This document shows, in pieces, positions 24,737 to 33,048 of a DNA stretch of 42,767 nucleotides (positions are counted from its first letter, which is position 1; the number at the start of each line of letters is the position of its first letter). The notes beneath the pieces are model-generated. The model was not told where the DNA came from. It saw nothing but the letters and a program-made list of their open reading frames with translations, and ran no database searches. A program made the position numbers and the translations under genes. The stretch comes from NCED01 sp035493955 (GTDB taxonomy: Bacteria; Pseudomonadota; Alphaproteobacteria; Caulobacterales; Caulobacteraceae), in NCBI GenBank assembly GCA_035493955.1, contig DATJHI010000022.1:1-42767 (forward strand), read 5' to 3'.

Positions 24737-27700
24737 TCAGGGCTCGGCCACGTTCCCCAGGCGCACGTCGCCGGTGCGGCGCAGCTTGCCCCAAGCGTGT
24801 CCCACCCCCCCCGCGGCGCGAAGCAGCGAGCGCCAGACCACGACGTACATGATCTGGCGGTAGACGAACCTCTGGGTGGGCAGGAGCCAGATCTCCTTAC
24901 GGTTGGACCGGTCGAGGCCATAGGCCACCCACCCGGCGGCGAGCTCCAGCGCCAGGAAGGCGACGTAGATTCCGACAACCACCCACAGCATCGGATCGGC
25001 GGCGGCGTCCACGTCGGTGTGGATCAGGGAGTCGATCCATTTGTTCAGCCCGCTGATCGCGGCGAACAGCAGCTGAAGATCGACCAGGGGCGCCAGGATT
25101 TGGGCGGCGATCTGGAACAGCCAAAGGGAAGGCAGGGCGAGCCAACCGAACCAGCCGTTGTGGAACACGGCGCTGCGGTGCTTCCACAGGCACTGCAGGG
25201 TGCCGAAGGTCCAGCGGAAGCGTTGCTTCAACAGGCCGCTCAGCGTGTCGGGCGCTTCGGTATAGGCATGGGCCCGCGGCTCGTTGGCGATCGACCAGCC
25301 GTCCCGGTGGATCCGCCAGGTCAGGTCCATGTCTTCGGCCAGGGTGTCGGAACGATAGCCCCCGACCGCCCGCAGGGCCGCGGTCCGCCAGGCGCCGATG
25401 GCCCCCGGGACTACGGTGACCGCGTTCAGCCGCGCCATGGCCCGACGGTCAATGTTCTGCGAGGTGATGTATTCCAGGGACTGCCAGCGGGTGACCAGGT
25501 TGTGCTGGTTGCCCACCTTCACATTGCCGGCGACCGCGCCGACGGTCGGATCGACGAACCACTGGTCAAGCCTCGCCAAGGCGTCCGGGGCCAGCTGGGT
25601 GTCGGCGTCCACCCCCACCACCACCGGCGCGGTCGCGGCCGCCAGGGCCACGTTCAACGCCGAGGCCTTGCCGCCGTTGGACTTGCGAAGCAGCAGGACC
25701 CGCGGGTCTCCGGCGAATTCGGCCTCGACCACGTCGCCCGTGCCGTCCTGTGAACCGTCGTCGACCACGATCACCCGCACCGCCACGTCTCGGCTGCCGA
25801 GCAGGCTGCGGATGGTGCCGGCGATCACCGGCGCCTCGTTGTAGGCGGCGACCAGGACATCGATGGCGGGGAGGGAGTCGGCGGGCGCCTCGGGGGCATG
25901 GGGCCGCCGTCCCGCGGCAAGGCCGATCATCAGGGCGATGCGCGCCAGCCCCAGCACGATGGCGGCGGAGAAGCCCCAGAACAGGAACACCTGGAAGGCG
26001 TGGTTCATCCCGAACGCCACGCTGTCGATCCGCGCCAGCCTGAGGTCCGCCGGCGACAGCTGGGGCATGGTCTGGTCCCGGCTGCGACCCTCCAGCTCGC
26101 CGATGGTGGAAAAGCGGTAGCCGCGCTGCTGCAGCGCCGTGATCAAGGGGTCGAGCGCCGCCAGGGTGGCCGAGCGGTCGCCGCCGCTGTCGTGCAGCAA
26201 CACGGCCTGGCCGTGATCGACCTGGGCGAGGACCGAAGCGACGATGTCGGGACCGGTCAGCCGCCCCGGCTTGCCGTCGGGGCGATGGGTGGTGTCCCAG
26301 TCGTGCGGGTCGATGGTCTCGCCGGCGGTGACGTAGCCGGCCTGGTAGGCGACGGCTACCGGCATCAGTTCGCCGTAGCTGTTCGGCTCCGAGTCGGCGT
26401 TGTAGGGGGGCCGGAACAGGGCCACCGAGCGTTTCAGTATGGCTTCGATGGCGCGCTGGGTGGCGGTCAGCTCCAGGCGCACCCGCTCGGGGCCGACATG
26501 GGCCATGTTGGGGTGGGTGAAGGAGTGGTTGCCGATCTCGTGGCCCTCGGCATAGATTCGCCGCACCAGGTTGGCGTGGTCGGCCGCGTTCTGGCCGATC
26601 ATGAAGAAGGTCGCCGGCACGCCGCGCCGCTTCAGCACGTCGAGGATCTTCGCCGTCCAGGTCGGATCGGGACCGTCGTCGAAGGTCAAGGCGACGGTCT
26701 TGGGCGGCGCGCCGCTGCGCTGGACCACCCAGCCGGCCGGATAGGCGGTGTAGGTCTCGTCGGTGATCAGGCCGGTCGCGCCGTCGCGCTCGTAGACCCG
26801 GGCCCCGGGCTCGGGGGTTCGGGCGATGCGCAGCAACTCCCCGTCGCCCACGAACTGCACGCCCTGCGGCGAGGTGACCCGCTGGATGTCCGGATTGGGC
26901 TTGGCGTTGCGTCCGAAGGCTTGCCAAGTGGAGGAATCCTCCATGCCCAGGGCCCAAAGGGCGGCCCCGTGGACCTGATAGGACCGGGCCAGGGTCATGG
27001 CGTTGGCCACGGTGGCGGCGTCCAGGAACCAGACCTCGTGCGGCTCGCCCTTTTCGTCGTTGTATTGGAAGGTCGGCTCGAGGGCGTTGGGATCGAAATC
27101 GATGACGTCTGAAGGCTTCTCGCCGTCGCGATAGCCGGCGGCGAGGGCGACGGCCGCCTGGTTGGTGACCGGCGTCACGTCCGTGGAATCGGTGGTCCAG
27201 TCGTAGCCGTAGGCGCCGACCCCGAGCAGCAGCTTGTCCCGTCCGATCAGGCCGGCGAAGCGCTTCAGCGAGTCGTTGACGAAGGCGGCGGAGGCGACCG
27301 GGCCGGCCTTGTCGGAGATTTCGTGCTCGTCGTAGGCCATGGCCACGGCGTAATCGACCGGGGCGGCGAGGCGGCGGATGCTGGCGGCGTCCAGGTCGCC
27401 CTCCAGGGCGACGGAAAGCTCGCGTCCGGTCGCATGCAATCGCTGGGCGAGGCTGGCCAGCCAGGGGGCCAGCTTCTGGGCGGCGCCGGGGCTGAGCAGT
27501 TCGAAGTCGATCTGAAGGCCGCCGTAGCCGTTGGCGACGACGAAGTTGACCGCCGCGTCCGCCACCGCCTGGGCCGCGGCCGGGTCCTTGAGCATGGCGT
27601 CGACGCGGCCGCCCTGGAACGCGCCGCCCGCGCTGTCGCCCAGGACCGGGATGACGCGGACGCTTTTGGCGGCGGCGATCCTCACCAGATCCTGTGTACC

Positions 27701-28183
27701 GCCGTTCTTCGCCGTCCAGGCGTCGGTGTTGATTGAGCGGCCGTCGGCGGAAAGCTGCAGCCAGACGGGATAGACGTGGGTCAAGTCCGCCGCGTGGGCC
27801 TGGAAGGCGTCAAGCCCGCCCTTCACCCAGGGCGCGAAATAGGCGCCGGCGATATTGGGAGCCCGGCTCGGCGGGGCTCGGCTGACCGCCCGTTCGTCGT
27901 CGGCGATGCGGACGAACAGGTCCTTGCGGGCCTTGGCGAACTTGCGGCCGACGACATGGCTTCCGGCCCGCGGCGCGGTGGAAAGACCCGACTGCAGCAG
28001 AGGCGGGGCCACGAGGCTGGCCAGGAACCCCGCCAGCAGCAGGATCGCGCCCGCGACCACGACAGCGGCGGCCACCCTCACCCCGTGGGCGCGCCGTCCG
28101 GTCGGGTCGAGAAACACCGAGCCGTGCCCAACGGCGGGCGGCGTTTCGGCGGCAGGGTCAACAGCAGGGGGCGTTTCGCCCAT
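24737..28183 (-). CDS. Trifunctional GH18-like / polysaccharide deacetylase / GT2 glycosyltransferase
   Basis: 1148 residues in one chain. An N-terminal membrane helix (about 36-60) leads into an extracytoplasmic GH18-type domain (about 108-430) whose motif reads GGLQIDFE (221-228): Asp226 and Glu228 remain, two of the usual aspartates are missing. A CE4 NodB domain follows (about 495-695) with TFDDGP (500-505), HSFTHP (553-558), RPPYN (591-595) and LLHDSGG (662-668), a full metal and catalytic set. After a helix (728-755) comes a cytoplasmic processive GT2 (about 773-1000) with DDG, DAD (859-861), EDMD (950-953) and QRFRW (987-991), then more membrane helices. By analogy to PgaB plus PgaC, it probably makes and deacetylates a beta-linked GlcNAc-type polymer; this is inference. 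Confidence 0.9.
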   Translation of the reverse strand: MGETPPAVDPAAETPPAVGHGSVFLDPTGRRAHGVRVAAAVVVAGAILLLAGFLASLVAPPLLQSGLSTAPRAGSHVVGRKFAKARKDLFVRIADDERAVSRAPPSRAPNIAGAYFAPWVKGGLDAFQAHAADLTHVYPVWLQLSADGRSINTDAWTAKNGGTQDLVRIAAAKSVRVIPVLGDSAGGAFQGGRVDAMLKDPAAAQAVADAAVNFVVANGYGGLQIDFELLSPGAAQKLAPWLASLAQRLHATGRELSVALEGDLDAASIRRLAAPVDYAVAMAYDEHEISDKAGPVASAAFVNDSLKRFAGLIGRDKLLLGVGAYGYDWTTDSTDVTPVTNQAAVALAAGYRDGEKPSDVIDFDPNALEPTFQYNDEKGEPHEVWFLDAATVANAMTLARSYQVHGAALWALGMEDSSTWQAFGRNAKPNPDIQRVTSPQGVQFVGDGELLRIARTPEPGARVYERDGATGLITDETYTAYPAGWVVQRSGAPPKTVALTFDDGPDPTWTAKILDVLKRRGVPATFFMIGQNAADHANLVRRIYAEGHEIGNHSFTHPNMAHVGPERVRLELTATQRAIEAILKRSVALFRPPYNADSEPNSYGELMPVAVAYQAGYVTAGETIDPHDWDTTHRPDGKPGRLTGPDIVASVLAQVDHGQAVLLHDSGGDRSATLAALDPLITALQQRGYRFSTIGELEGRSRDQTMPQLSPADLRLARIDSVAFGMNHAFQVFLFWGFSAAIVLGLARIALMIGLAAGRRPHAPEAPADSLPAIDVLVAAYNEAPVIAGTIRSLLGSRDVAVRVIVVDDGSQDGTGDVVEAEFAGDPRVLLLRKSNGGKASALNVALAAATAPVVVGVDADTQLAPDALARLDQWFVDPTVGAVAGNVKVGNQHNLVTRWQSLEYITSQNIDRRAMARLNAVTVVPGAIGAWRTAALRAVGGYRSDTLAEDMDLTWRIHRDGWSIANEPRAHAYTEAPDTLSGLLKQRFRWTFGTLQCLWKHRSAVFHNGWFGWLALPSLWLFQIAAQILAPLVDLQLLFAAISGLNKWIDSLIHTDVDAAADPMLWVVVGIYVAFLALELAAGWVAYGLDRSNRKEIWLLPTQRFVYRQIMYVVVWRSLLRAAGGVGHAWGKLRRTGDVRLGNVAEP

Positions 28184-28282
28184 CGTCAGGCCTCGTCAGC
28201 GTCGCTCTACATTTGGGACGCCGCGCTGTCTCATGCACCACATCCGCCGAAAACTGGCATGCGACGCAATGGCCGCGATCGC

Positions 28283-29269
28283 TCAGTTCAGATCAAGCCC
28301 CAGCCGGCGCGCCTTCTCGATCACGCCCTCGGCTTGCCGGATCGAGGCGGCGTCGATCATCCGTCCGTCCAGGATCGCCGCCCCTCGGCCCGTCGCCTCG
28401 GCCTGGGCCAGGGCGGCCACGATGCGGTGGGCGCGGTCCAGCTCCGCCTCGGTGGGGGTGAAGGCGGCGTTGAGGGTCTCAAGCTGGGACGGATGGATCG
28501 CCCATTTGCCCTCGAAGCCCATCGCCGCAGCACGGCGGGCGCTCCACATCAGGCCCTCCGCGTCGTCGATGTCGCCGTAGGGTCCGTCGATGGGCCGGAC
28601 CCCTGCCGCCCGCGCCGCCGCCGCGATCCGCGCATAGGCGTAGTGCCAGGGGTCGCCTGGGTGGACGGAGCGCCGCCCCCGGTCGTCCGGCTCGTCCAGA
28701 ACGGCATAGTGGGGGACCGGCCCCCCGATGGAGGTGCTCCGGGCGCCGATGGAGGCGGCGTAGTCCCCAGGTCCGAAGTGCAGGCTCTCGACCCGATCCG
28801 ATGCGCCGGCGATGGCGTCGACGTTCTGCAGGCCCTTGGCGGTCTCGATCTGGAGCTCCAGCCCGATCCTTTCGGCTCGGCCGGTCGCGGCCTCGATCTG
28901 GCCCAGCAGCACGTCCAGGACGTGGACGTCGGCGGCCGTCTCCACCTTGGGGACCATGATCAGGTCGAGCCGCGGACCGGCCCCCTCGGCGACCTCGATC
29001 AGGTCGCGGTACATGAAGGGACTGTCGAGGGCGTTGATCCGCACCGAGACGGTGCGCGTTCCCCAGTCCAGTCCGTTCAAGGCCGATATCACCCTGGCGC
29101 GGGCGGCGACCTTGTCCGCGAGCGCGACCGCGTCCTCCAGATCGAGCAGAACGATGTCGGCGGCGCTGGCCGCGGCCTTGGCGATGAACCGGTCGGAGGA
29201 CCCGGGCGCCACCAGCTGGGAGCGGTTCGGGCGGCCGGCGCGGGGGTTGCGGAATTGGCCTGTGATCAT
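28283..29269 (-). CDS. HpcH/HpaI aldolase family CoA-ester lyase (malyl-CoA lyase type)
   Basis: 328 residues from the ATG at 29269. RPNRSQLVAPGSSDRFI, DIVLLDLEDAV, LNGLDWG, VRINALDSPFMYRD, IMVPKVETAADV, GPGDYAASIGA, DPWHYAYARIAAAARA, PIDGPYGDIDD and GKWAIHPSQL follow the order of L-malyl-CoA/beta-methylmalyl-CoA lyase (Mcl1) of Rhodobacter. That enzyme splits malyl-CoA to glyoxylate and acetyl-CoA in the ethylmalonyl-CoA pathway. Related citryl- or citramalyl-CoA lyases are alternatives. An upstream start at 29326 adds an unconserved basic stretch. It is metabolic and sits oddly between envelope-glycan genes. Confidence 0.87.
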   Translation of the reverse strand: MITGQFRNPRAGRPNRSQLVAPGSSDRFIAKAAASAADIVLLDLEDAVALADKVAARARVISALNGLDWGTRTVSVRINALDSPFMYRDLIEVAEGAGPRLDLIMVPKVETAADVHVLDVLLGQIEAATGRAERIGLELQIETAKGLQNVDAIAGASDRVESLHFGPGDYAASIGARSTSIGGPVPHYAVLDEPDDRGRRSVHPGDPWHYAYARIAAAARAAGVRPIDGPYGDIDDAEGLMWSARRAAAMGFEGKWAIHPSQLETLNAAFTPTEAELDRAHRIVAALAQAEATGRGAAILDGRMIDAASIRQAEGVIEKARRLGLDLN

Positions 29270-29354
29270 CTGCCCGACTTGGGTTCGAGGGGGTTTACCC
29301 TTACGTAGGCGCGGCGGCGGCGCCAAGCGGCGCGCGGCGAGCGAGAGGCGCGCG

Positions 29355-30554
29355 ATGCGGATCGCGGAGATTGCCGAGTTCTACGCCCCAAACGGCGGCG
29401 GCGTCCGGACCTATATCGACCGTAAGCTGGAAGCGGCCGCGCGCGCCGGGCACGAACTGTTCGTCCTGGCCCCGGGCGCCGAGAACGGATTCGAATCCCG
29501 CCCCGGCGGCGGGGTCGTGTGGATCAAGGCTCCGGCCCTGCCCTTCGACGCCAACTACCGGATGTTCTGGGACGCCGCCCCCGTCCACGCCCAACTGGAT
29601 CGGCTGCGTCCGGACCTGGTGGAGGCCTCGTCGCCGTGGCGAGGGGCCTGGATCGCCGCCTCCTGGCCGGGGCCTGCGCCGCGGGCGATGTTCACCCACG
29701 CCGACCCTGTGGCTTCCTATCCGTATCGCTGGTTCGGGCCGGTCGCGAGCCATGACCAGATCGACCGGCTGTTCGAGTGGTTCTGGCGTTACATGCGCCG
29801 ACTCGCCGCCCGTTTCGACGTGGTGGTCACCGGCGGCGAATGGCTATCCCAGCGCCTGCGCGACCGGGGCGTCGACGGGGTGGAGACGGTCCGGCTCGGC
29901 ATCGACCGGTCGGTGTTCTCCCCCTCGCGCCGAGACGAGGGCCTTCGCGAGCAACTGCTGGCGGCCTGCGCCCTGCCGACCTCGTCACGGGTGCTGCTGG
30001 GGGTGGGTCGCCATCACCCGGAGAAGCGCTGGCCCATGGTCATCGACGCGGTCTCGGCCCTGGGGACCGAAATGCCGGTGGGCTTGGTGCTGGTCGGGGA
30101 CGGCATCGATCGCAAGGCGGTCCAGCGCGCCGTCGGCGGCAACCCCCACGTCCGGCTGCTGGCCCCCATCTACGACCGGCCGCTGCTCGCCAATCTGATG
30201 GCCAGCGCCGACGCCCTGGTCCACGGTTGCGAGGCCGAGACCTTCGGCCTGGTGGCCGCCGAGGCCCTGGCGTCCGGCCTGCCCTTGATCGTCCCCGACC
30301 GCGGCGGATGTTCGGACATGGCCGCCCCGGCCATCGCCGAGACCTACGCCGCCAACGACAGCCGCGCCGCCGCGGCGGCGATCCGCCGGCTGTTCGCCCG
30401 TGACCAGGCCGACCTGCGCAGCGCCACCCTCGCCGCCGCCGACGAGGTCCGCAGCGATCGCCAGCACTTCGAAGGCCTGTTCGATCTCTATGCCGGGCTG
30501 GCTCCGCGGGGGCGCGCGGCCGAAACCACGCCCTCGGGGGAAAGATCCGCATAG
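29355..30554 (+). CDS. GT4 glycosyltransferase
   Basis: A 399-residue GT-B retaining glycosyltransferase. The N-terminal acceptor domain begins MRIAEIAEFYAPNGGGVRTY with the Gly-rich loop, the C-terminal donor domain has LLGVGRHHPEKRWPMVIDA and the EX7E-type GCEAETFGLVAAEAL. The donor is a nucleotide sugar, the acceptor unknown, probably lipid- or glycan-linked. No membrane helix is evident, so peripheral. Its 3' end overlaps the convergent DUF2334 gene by 67 bases. The opposite gene order around it suggests one envelope-glycan locus. Confidence 0.9.
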   Translation: MRIAEIAEFYAPNGGGVRTYIDRKLEAAARAGHELFVLAPGAENGFESRPGGGVVWIKAPALPFDANYRMFWDAAPVHAQLDRLRPDLVEASSPWRGAWIAASWPGPAPRAMFTHADPVASYPYRWFGPVASHDQIDRLFEWFWRYMRRLAARFDVVVTGGEWLSQRLRDRGVDGVETVRLGIDRSVFSPSRRDEGLREQLLAACALPTSSRVLLGVGRHHPEKRWPMVIDAVSALGTEMPVGLVLVGDGIDRKAVQRAVGGNPHVRLLAPIYDRPLLANLMASADALVHGCEAETFGLVAAEALASGLPLIVPDRGGCSDMAAPAIAETYAANDSRAAAAAIRRLFARDQADLRSATLAAADEVRSDRQHFEGLFDLYAGLAPRGRAAETTPSGERSA

Positions 30555-31294
30555 CGCGCCGGCGTGCGGCGGCGCAGGTGGACCTTCAGAGCCCGGTCTA
30601 TCTCGCTCATCAAGGCCGGGCTGTCGGCGTCGCCGGGGTGCACGGCCAGCCTCAGGTCGCGCAAGGGCCCCAAGGCCAGGGTCGCGGCCTTCGACACCAT
30701 CAACGACGACGCGAGCCGGGCAGGGGTGCGGCTGGCGTAGGTGATCACCGGGCTGCGCGACAGCACCCGCCCATCCGCGGGACGCCAGACCTTCAGGTGG
30801 TCTTCCGCCAGGGCGAAGCCCTCCGCAGCGATCGCGGCCAGGGCGCCTTCGCCGTAGAGCCAGGCCGGGGCGACGAAGCCGGCCAAAGGGCCCCCCGTGA
30901 TATCCTCGAGCAAGGCGCGGCCTTCGCGCAGCCGGCGAGCGGCCTCGGCCTGGTCGAGGCCCAGGAATTCGCCTTCCCCGGCGGTCATCATCGTGGCCTT
31001 CCAGCGCGCGCCGGCGCCGGCATGGACGCTGTCGTCGCGGTGGCTCCAGCCGTGCAGGAACATCTCCACCCCTGCGTCGGCGAGGTTGCGCAGCCAGCGC
31101 TGGAAGGTTGGATAGCGGCCGATCGGCCAATCGCCGTGGAAGTCGGGCACGACCAGCATGGCGTAGCGGGCCGCTCCGGCGTGGCGCTCGATCGGCTCAA
31201 TCAGACGGGCGATCCGGTCTTCGTGCGCCGGCGAGACGTCGTGGATCGACAGGATCAGCCGCTTGATGCGTGAGACGGGGCGGGTGTGCGGCAA
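30488..31294 (-). CDS. DUF2334 polysaccharide-deacetylase-like protein
   Basis: 268 residues of the NodB-like (beta/alpha)7 fold, DUF2334 branch. SIHDVSPAHEDRI carries the first metal/catalytic Asp, MFLHGWSHRDDS the histidine pair, and GFVAPAWLYGEGAL the third motif. Members are presumed to deacetylate sugars, but none that I know is biochemically assigned. No signal peptide, so probably cytoplasmic. Its last 67 bases are antisense to the end of the GT4 gene. It starts divergently from the membrane-protein gene at 31547, with a 252-base spacer. Confidence 0.85.
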   Translation of the reverse strand: MPHTRPVSRIKRLILSIHDVSPAHEDRIARLIEPIERHAGAARYAMLVVPDFHGDWPIGRYPTFQRWLRNLADAGVEMFLHGWSHRDDSVHAGAGARWKATMMTAGEGEFLGLDQAEAARRLREGRALLEDITGGPLAGFVAPAWLYGEGALAAIAAEGFALAEDHLKVWRPADGRVLSRSPVITYASRTPARLASSLMVSKAATLALGPLRDLRLAVHPGDADSPALMSEIDRALKVHLRRRTPARYADLSPEGVVSAARPRGASPA

Positions 31295-31546
31295 AACGAC
31301 TCGATCTCCAGGGCGCCAAGGGTGCGGTGCGGCATAATCTGCGCAGACCGGCGGCGGGCCCGTTTCCGTTTGGGGCCGCCTAAGCTATATCGCCCTGTGC
31401 GGGGGGGCCACAGCTCGGACAGTAGTCCGCGCGATTTCATCTCAGTCCTGAGTGGTCCGGCATTTGGCGAATATGCGCCGGCGAACCGGGCCCGCCTTGA
31501 AAGAGCCTTGCCGAGGGACGAATTCCAGCGTCCTGCAACTGATGTG

Positions 31547-32521
31547 ATGCTGTCCATGCCGGTGAACACGCCTGTCCTGCCCGTTGCTGACTCTTTCGCC
31601 TTCGCGGACGCGGCGATTCCCACCGATATAGAGATCTCGGAGGGCGCGATCCGCCCCTTGGGGGGCAAGGACGGGCAATGGCGGGGGTGGCTGGCCGGAG
31701 CCGTGTCCGCGGCCCTGTTCGCCGGCGTGGTCTGGCAGCTGCGTCATGTCGGCTGGCGCGAAATCGCCGACATGCTCGACCGGACGCCCGCCTTCTGGGC
31801 GACCTTCGCCCTGGTCTATTTCGCCCTGCCGCTTTCGGAATGGATCATCTTCCGCCGGCTCTGGCGGCTGCCGGCAGCGGGACTTGGCGCCCTGATCCGC
31901 AAGTTCGTCTCCAACGAGGTCCTCTTCGGCTACAGCGGCGAGGCCTATTTCTACCTGTGGGCGCGCGATCGGGTCGGCCTTCCCAATACGCCGTTCGGCG
32001 CGGTCAAGGACGTGGCCATCACTTCCGCCCTGGCCGGCAATGTGGCCACCCTGGCCACCCTGGCCGTCGCTATTCCCGCGTTCCGGGACGGCGACCTGGG
32101 GCGCTATTCCATGCCCATGCTGTGGTCCGGCCTGGCCGTGGTCGGGATCTCGCTGGGCATACTATTGTTCAGCCGGAAGATATTTTCCCTCAAGCGCAGC
32201 GATCTGGCGTTCGTGTTCAGCGTCCATCTGGTCCGGTTGGTCGCCGCGACCTTCCTGACGGCGCTGTTGTGGGCCTTGGCCCTGCCGGGGGTGGGATTGG
32301 GCCTGTGGGCGGTGTTGGCCGCCTTGCGCATGCTGCTGGGCCGCCTGCCGTTCGTCACCAACAAGGAGCTGCTGTTCGCCAATGTCGCCATCCTGCTGGT
32401 CGGCAGCCAGACCGAGGTCGGGGGGCTGATGGCGGCGATCGCCGTCCTCACCCTCGGCGCGCACCTGGTCTCGTTGATGGTGCTGGCGGGATTGGATATC
32501 GCCAAGGCCGCCCGCCGGTGA
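31547..32521 (+). CDS. Polytopic membrane protein in glycan locus
   Basis: 324 residues with about eight hydrophobic segments after a ~45-residue soluble N-terminus (WLAGAVSAALFAGVVWQL, WATFALVYFALPLSEWIIF, VATLATLAVAIPAF, LAVVGISLGILLF and others). It resembles the flippase-like / lysyl-PG-synthase transmembrane family in layout, but I cannot assign it firmly. The ATG at 31547 (next ATG 31556) follows a frame that is open but non-protein-like upstream. Its stop overlaps the GTG of the DUF2141 gene. It may move a lipid-linked glycan or anchor the two flanking glycosyltransferases. Confidence 0.75.
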   Translation: MLSMPVNTPVLPVADSFAFADAAIPTDIEISEGAIRPLGGKDGQWRGWLAGAVSAALFAGVVWQLRHVGWREIADMLDRTPAFWATFALVYFALPLSEWIIFRRLWRLPAAGLGALIRKFVSNEVLFGYSGEAYFYLWARDRVGLPNTPFGAVKDVAITSALAGNVATLATLAVAIPAFRDGDLGRYSMPMLWSGLAVVGISLGILLFSRKIFSLKRSDLAFVFSVHLVRLVAATFLTALLWALALPGVGLGLWAVLAALRMLLGRLPFVTNKELLFANVAILLVGSQTEVGGLMAAIAVLTLGAHLVSLMVLAGLDIAKAARR

Positions 32522-33048
32522 CGAGCCTGTTTCGTTGGCCGCTGCTGGCCGCCGCGGCCCTGACGCTGGGCGCGGCCGCGCCCAAACCGATCTCGGCGAT
32601 CCCCGAGGCCGCGGTCTGCGCGCCCGACGAACAGGGACCGGCGGTCCGGGTCAATGTGGAGGGGCTCAAGGACGACCGCGGCGTGTTGCGGCTCGAACTC
32701 TACCCTCCCGTGGACGGCGAGTTCCTCGAGGACGACTATGTCCTGGTCAAAGCGGGCAAGACGTTCCGCCGCGTGGTCACGCCGGCGCCGGCGGCCGATC
32801 CCGTGGTGCTGTGCATCAGGGCCCCGGAGCCTGGTCGCTACGCCCTGGCCCTGATCCACGGCCGCCGCAACCAGCAGAGCTTCAGCCCGTTCGTGGACGG
32901 CATCGGCTTCGCCAACAACCCCAAGCTCAGCTTCTCCAAGCCCAAGGCCGCGCAGGCGGCGATCACCGTCGGTCCGGGGGTGACGGAGATCACCGTCGTG
33001 ATGAACTATCTGAACGGGCTTTCCATCGGCCCGGGGCGCCGCAAGTGA
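32518..33048 (+). CDS. DUF2141 secreted protein
   Basis: 176 residues beginning at a GTG inside the previous stop (GTGA). A signal peptide (LFRWPLLAAAALTLGAAA) precedes a beta-sandwich with VRVNVEGLKDDRGVLRLELY, GRYALALIHG and GIGFANNPKLSFSKPK, the DUF2141 pattern. Two cysteines could form a disulfide. The family is periplasmic or surface-exposed and of unknown function. Coupling to both the membrane protein and the second GT4 suggests a shared job, perhaps binding or guiding the product. Confidence 0.85.
   Translation: MTSLFRWPLLAAAALTLGAAAPKPISAIPEAAVCAPDEQGPAVRVNVEGLKDDRGVLRLELYPPVDGEFLEDDYVLVKAGKTFRRVVTPAPAADPVVLCIRAPEPGRYALALIHGRRNQQSFSPFVDGIGFANNPKLSFSKPKAAQAAITVGPGVTEITVVMNYLNGLSIGPGRRK

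Noticed and set aside
31286..31546. N-terminal extension of the membrane protein in the open frame
   Set aside because: The extra 87 residues are Arg-rich with no similarity or signal sequence; the spacer between divergent genes must also hold promoters. Starts at 31547 or 31556 are better.
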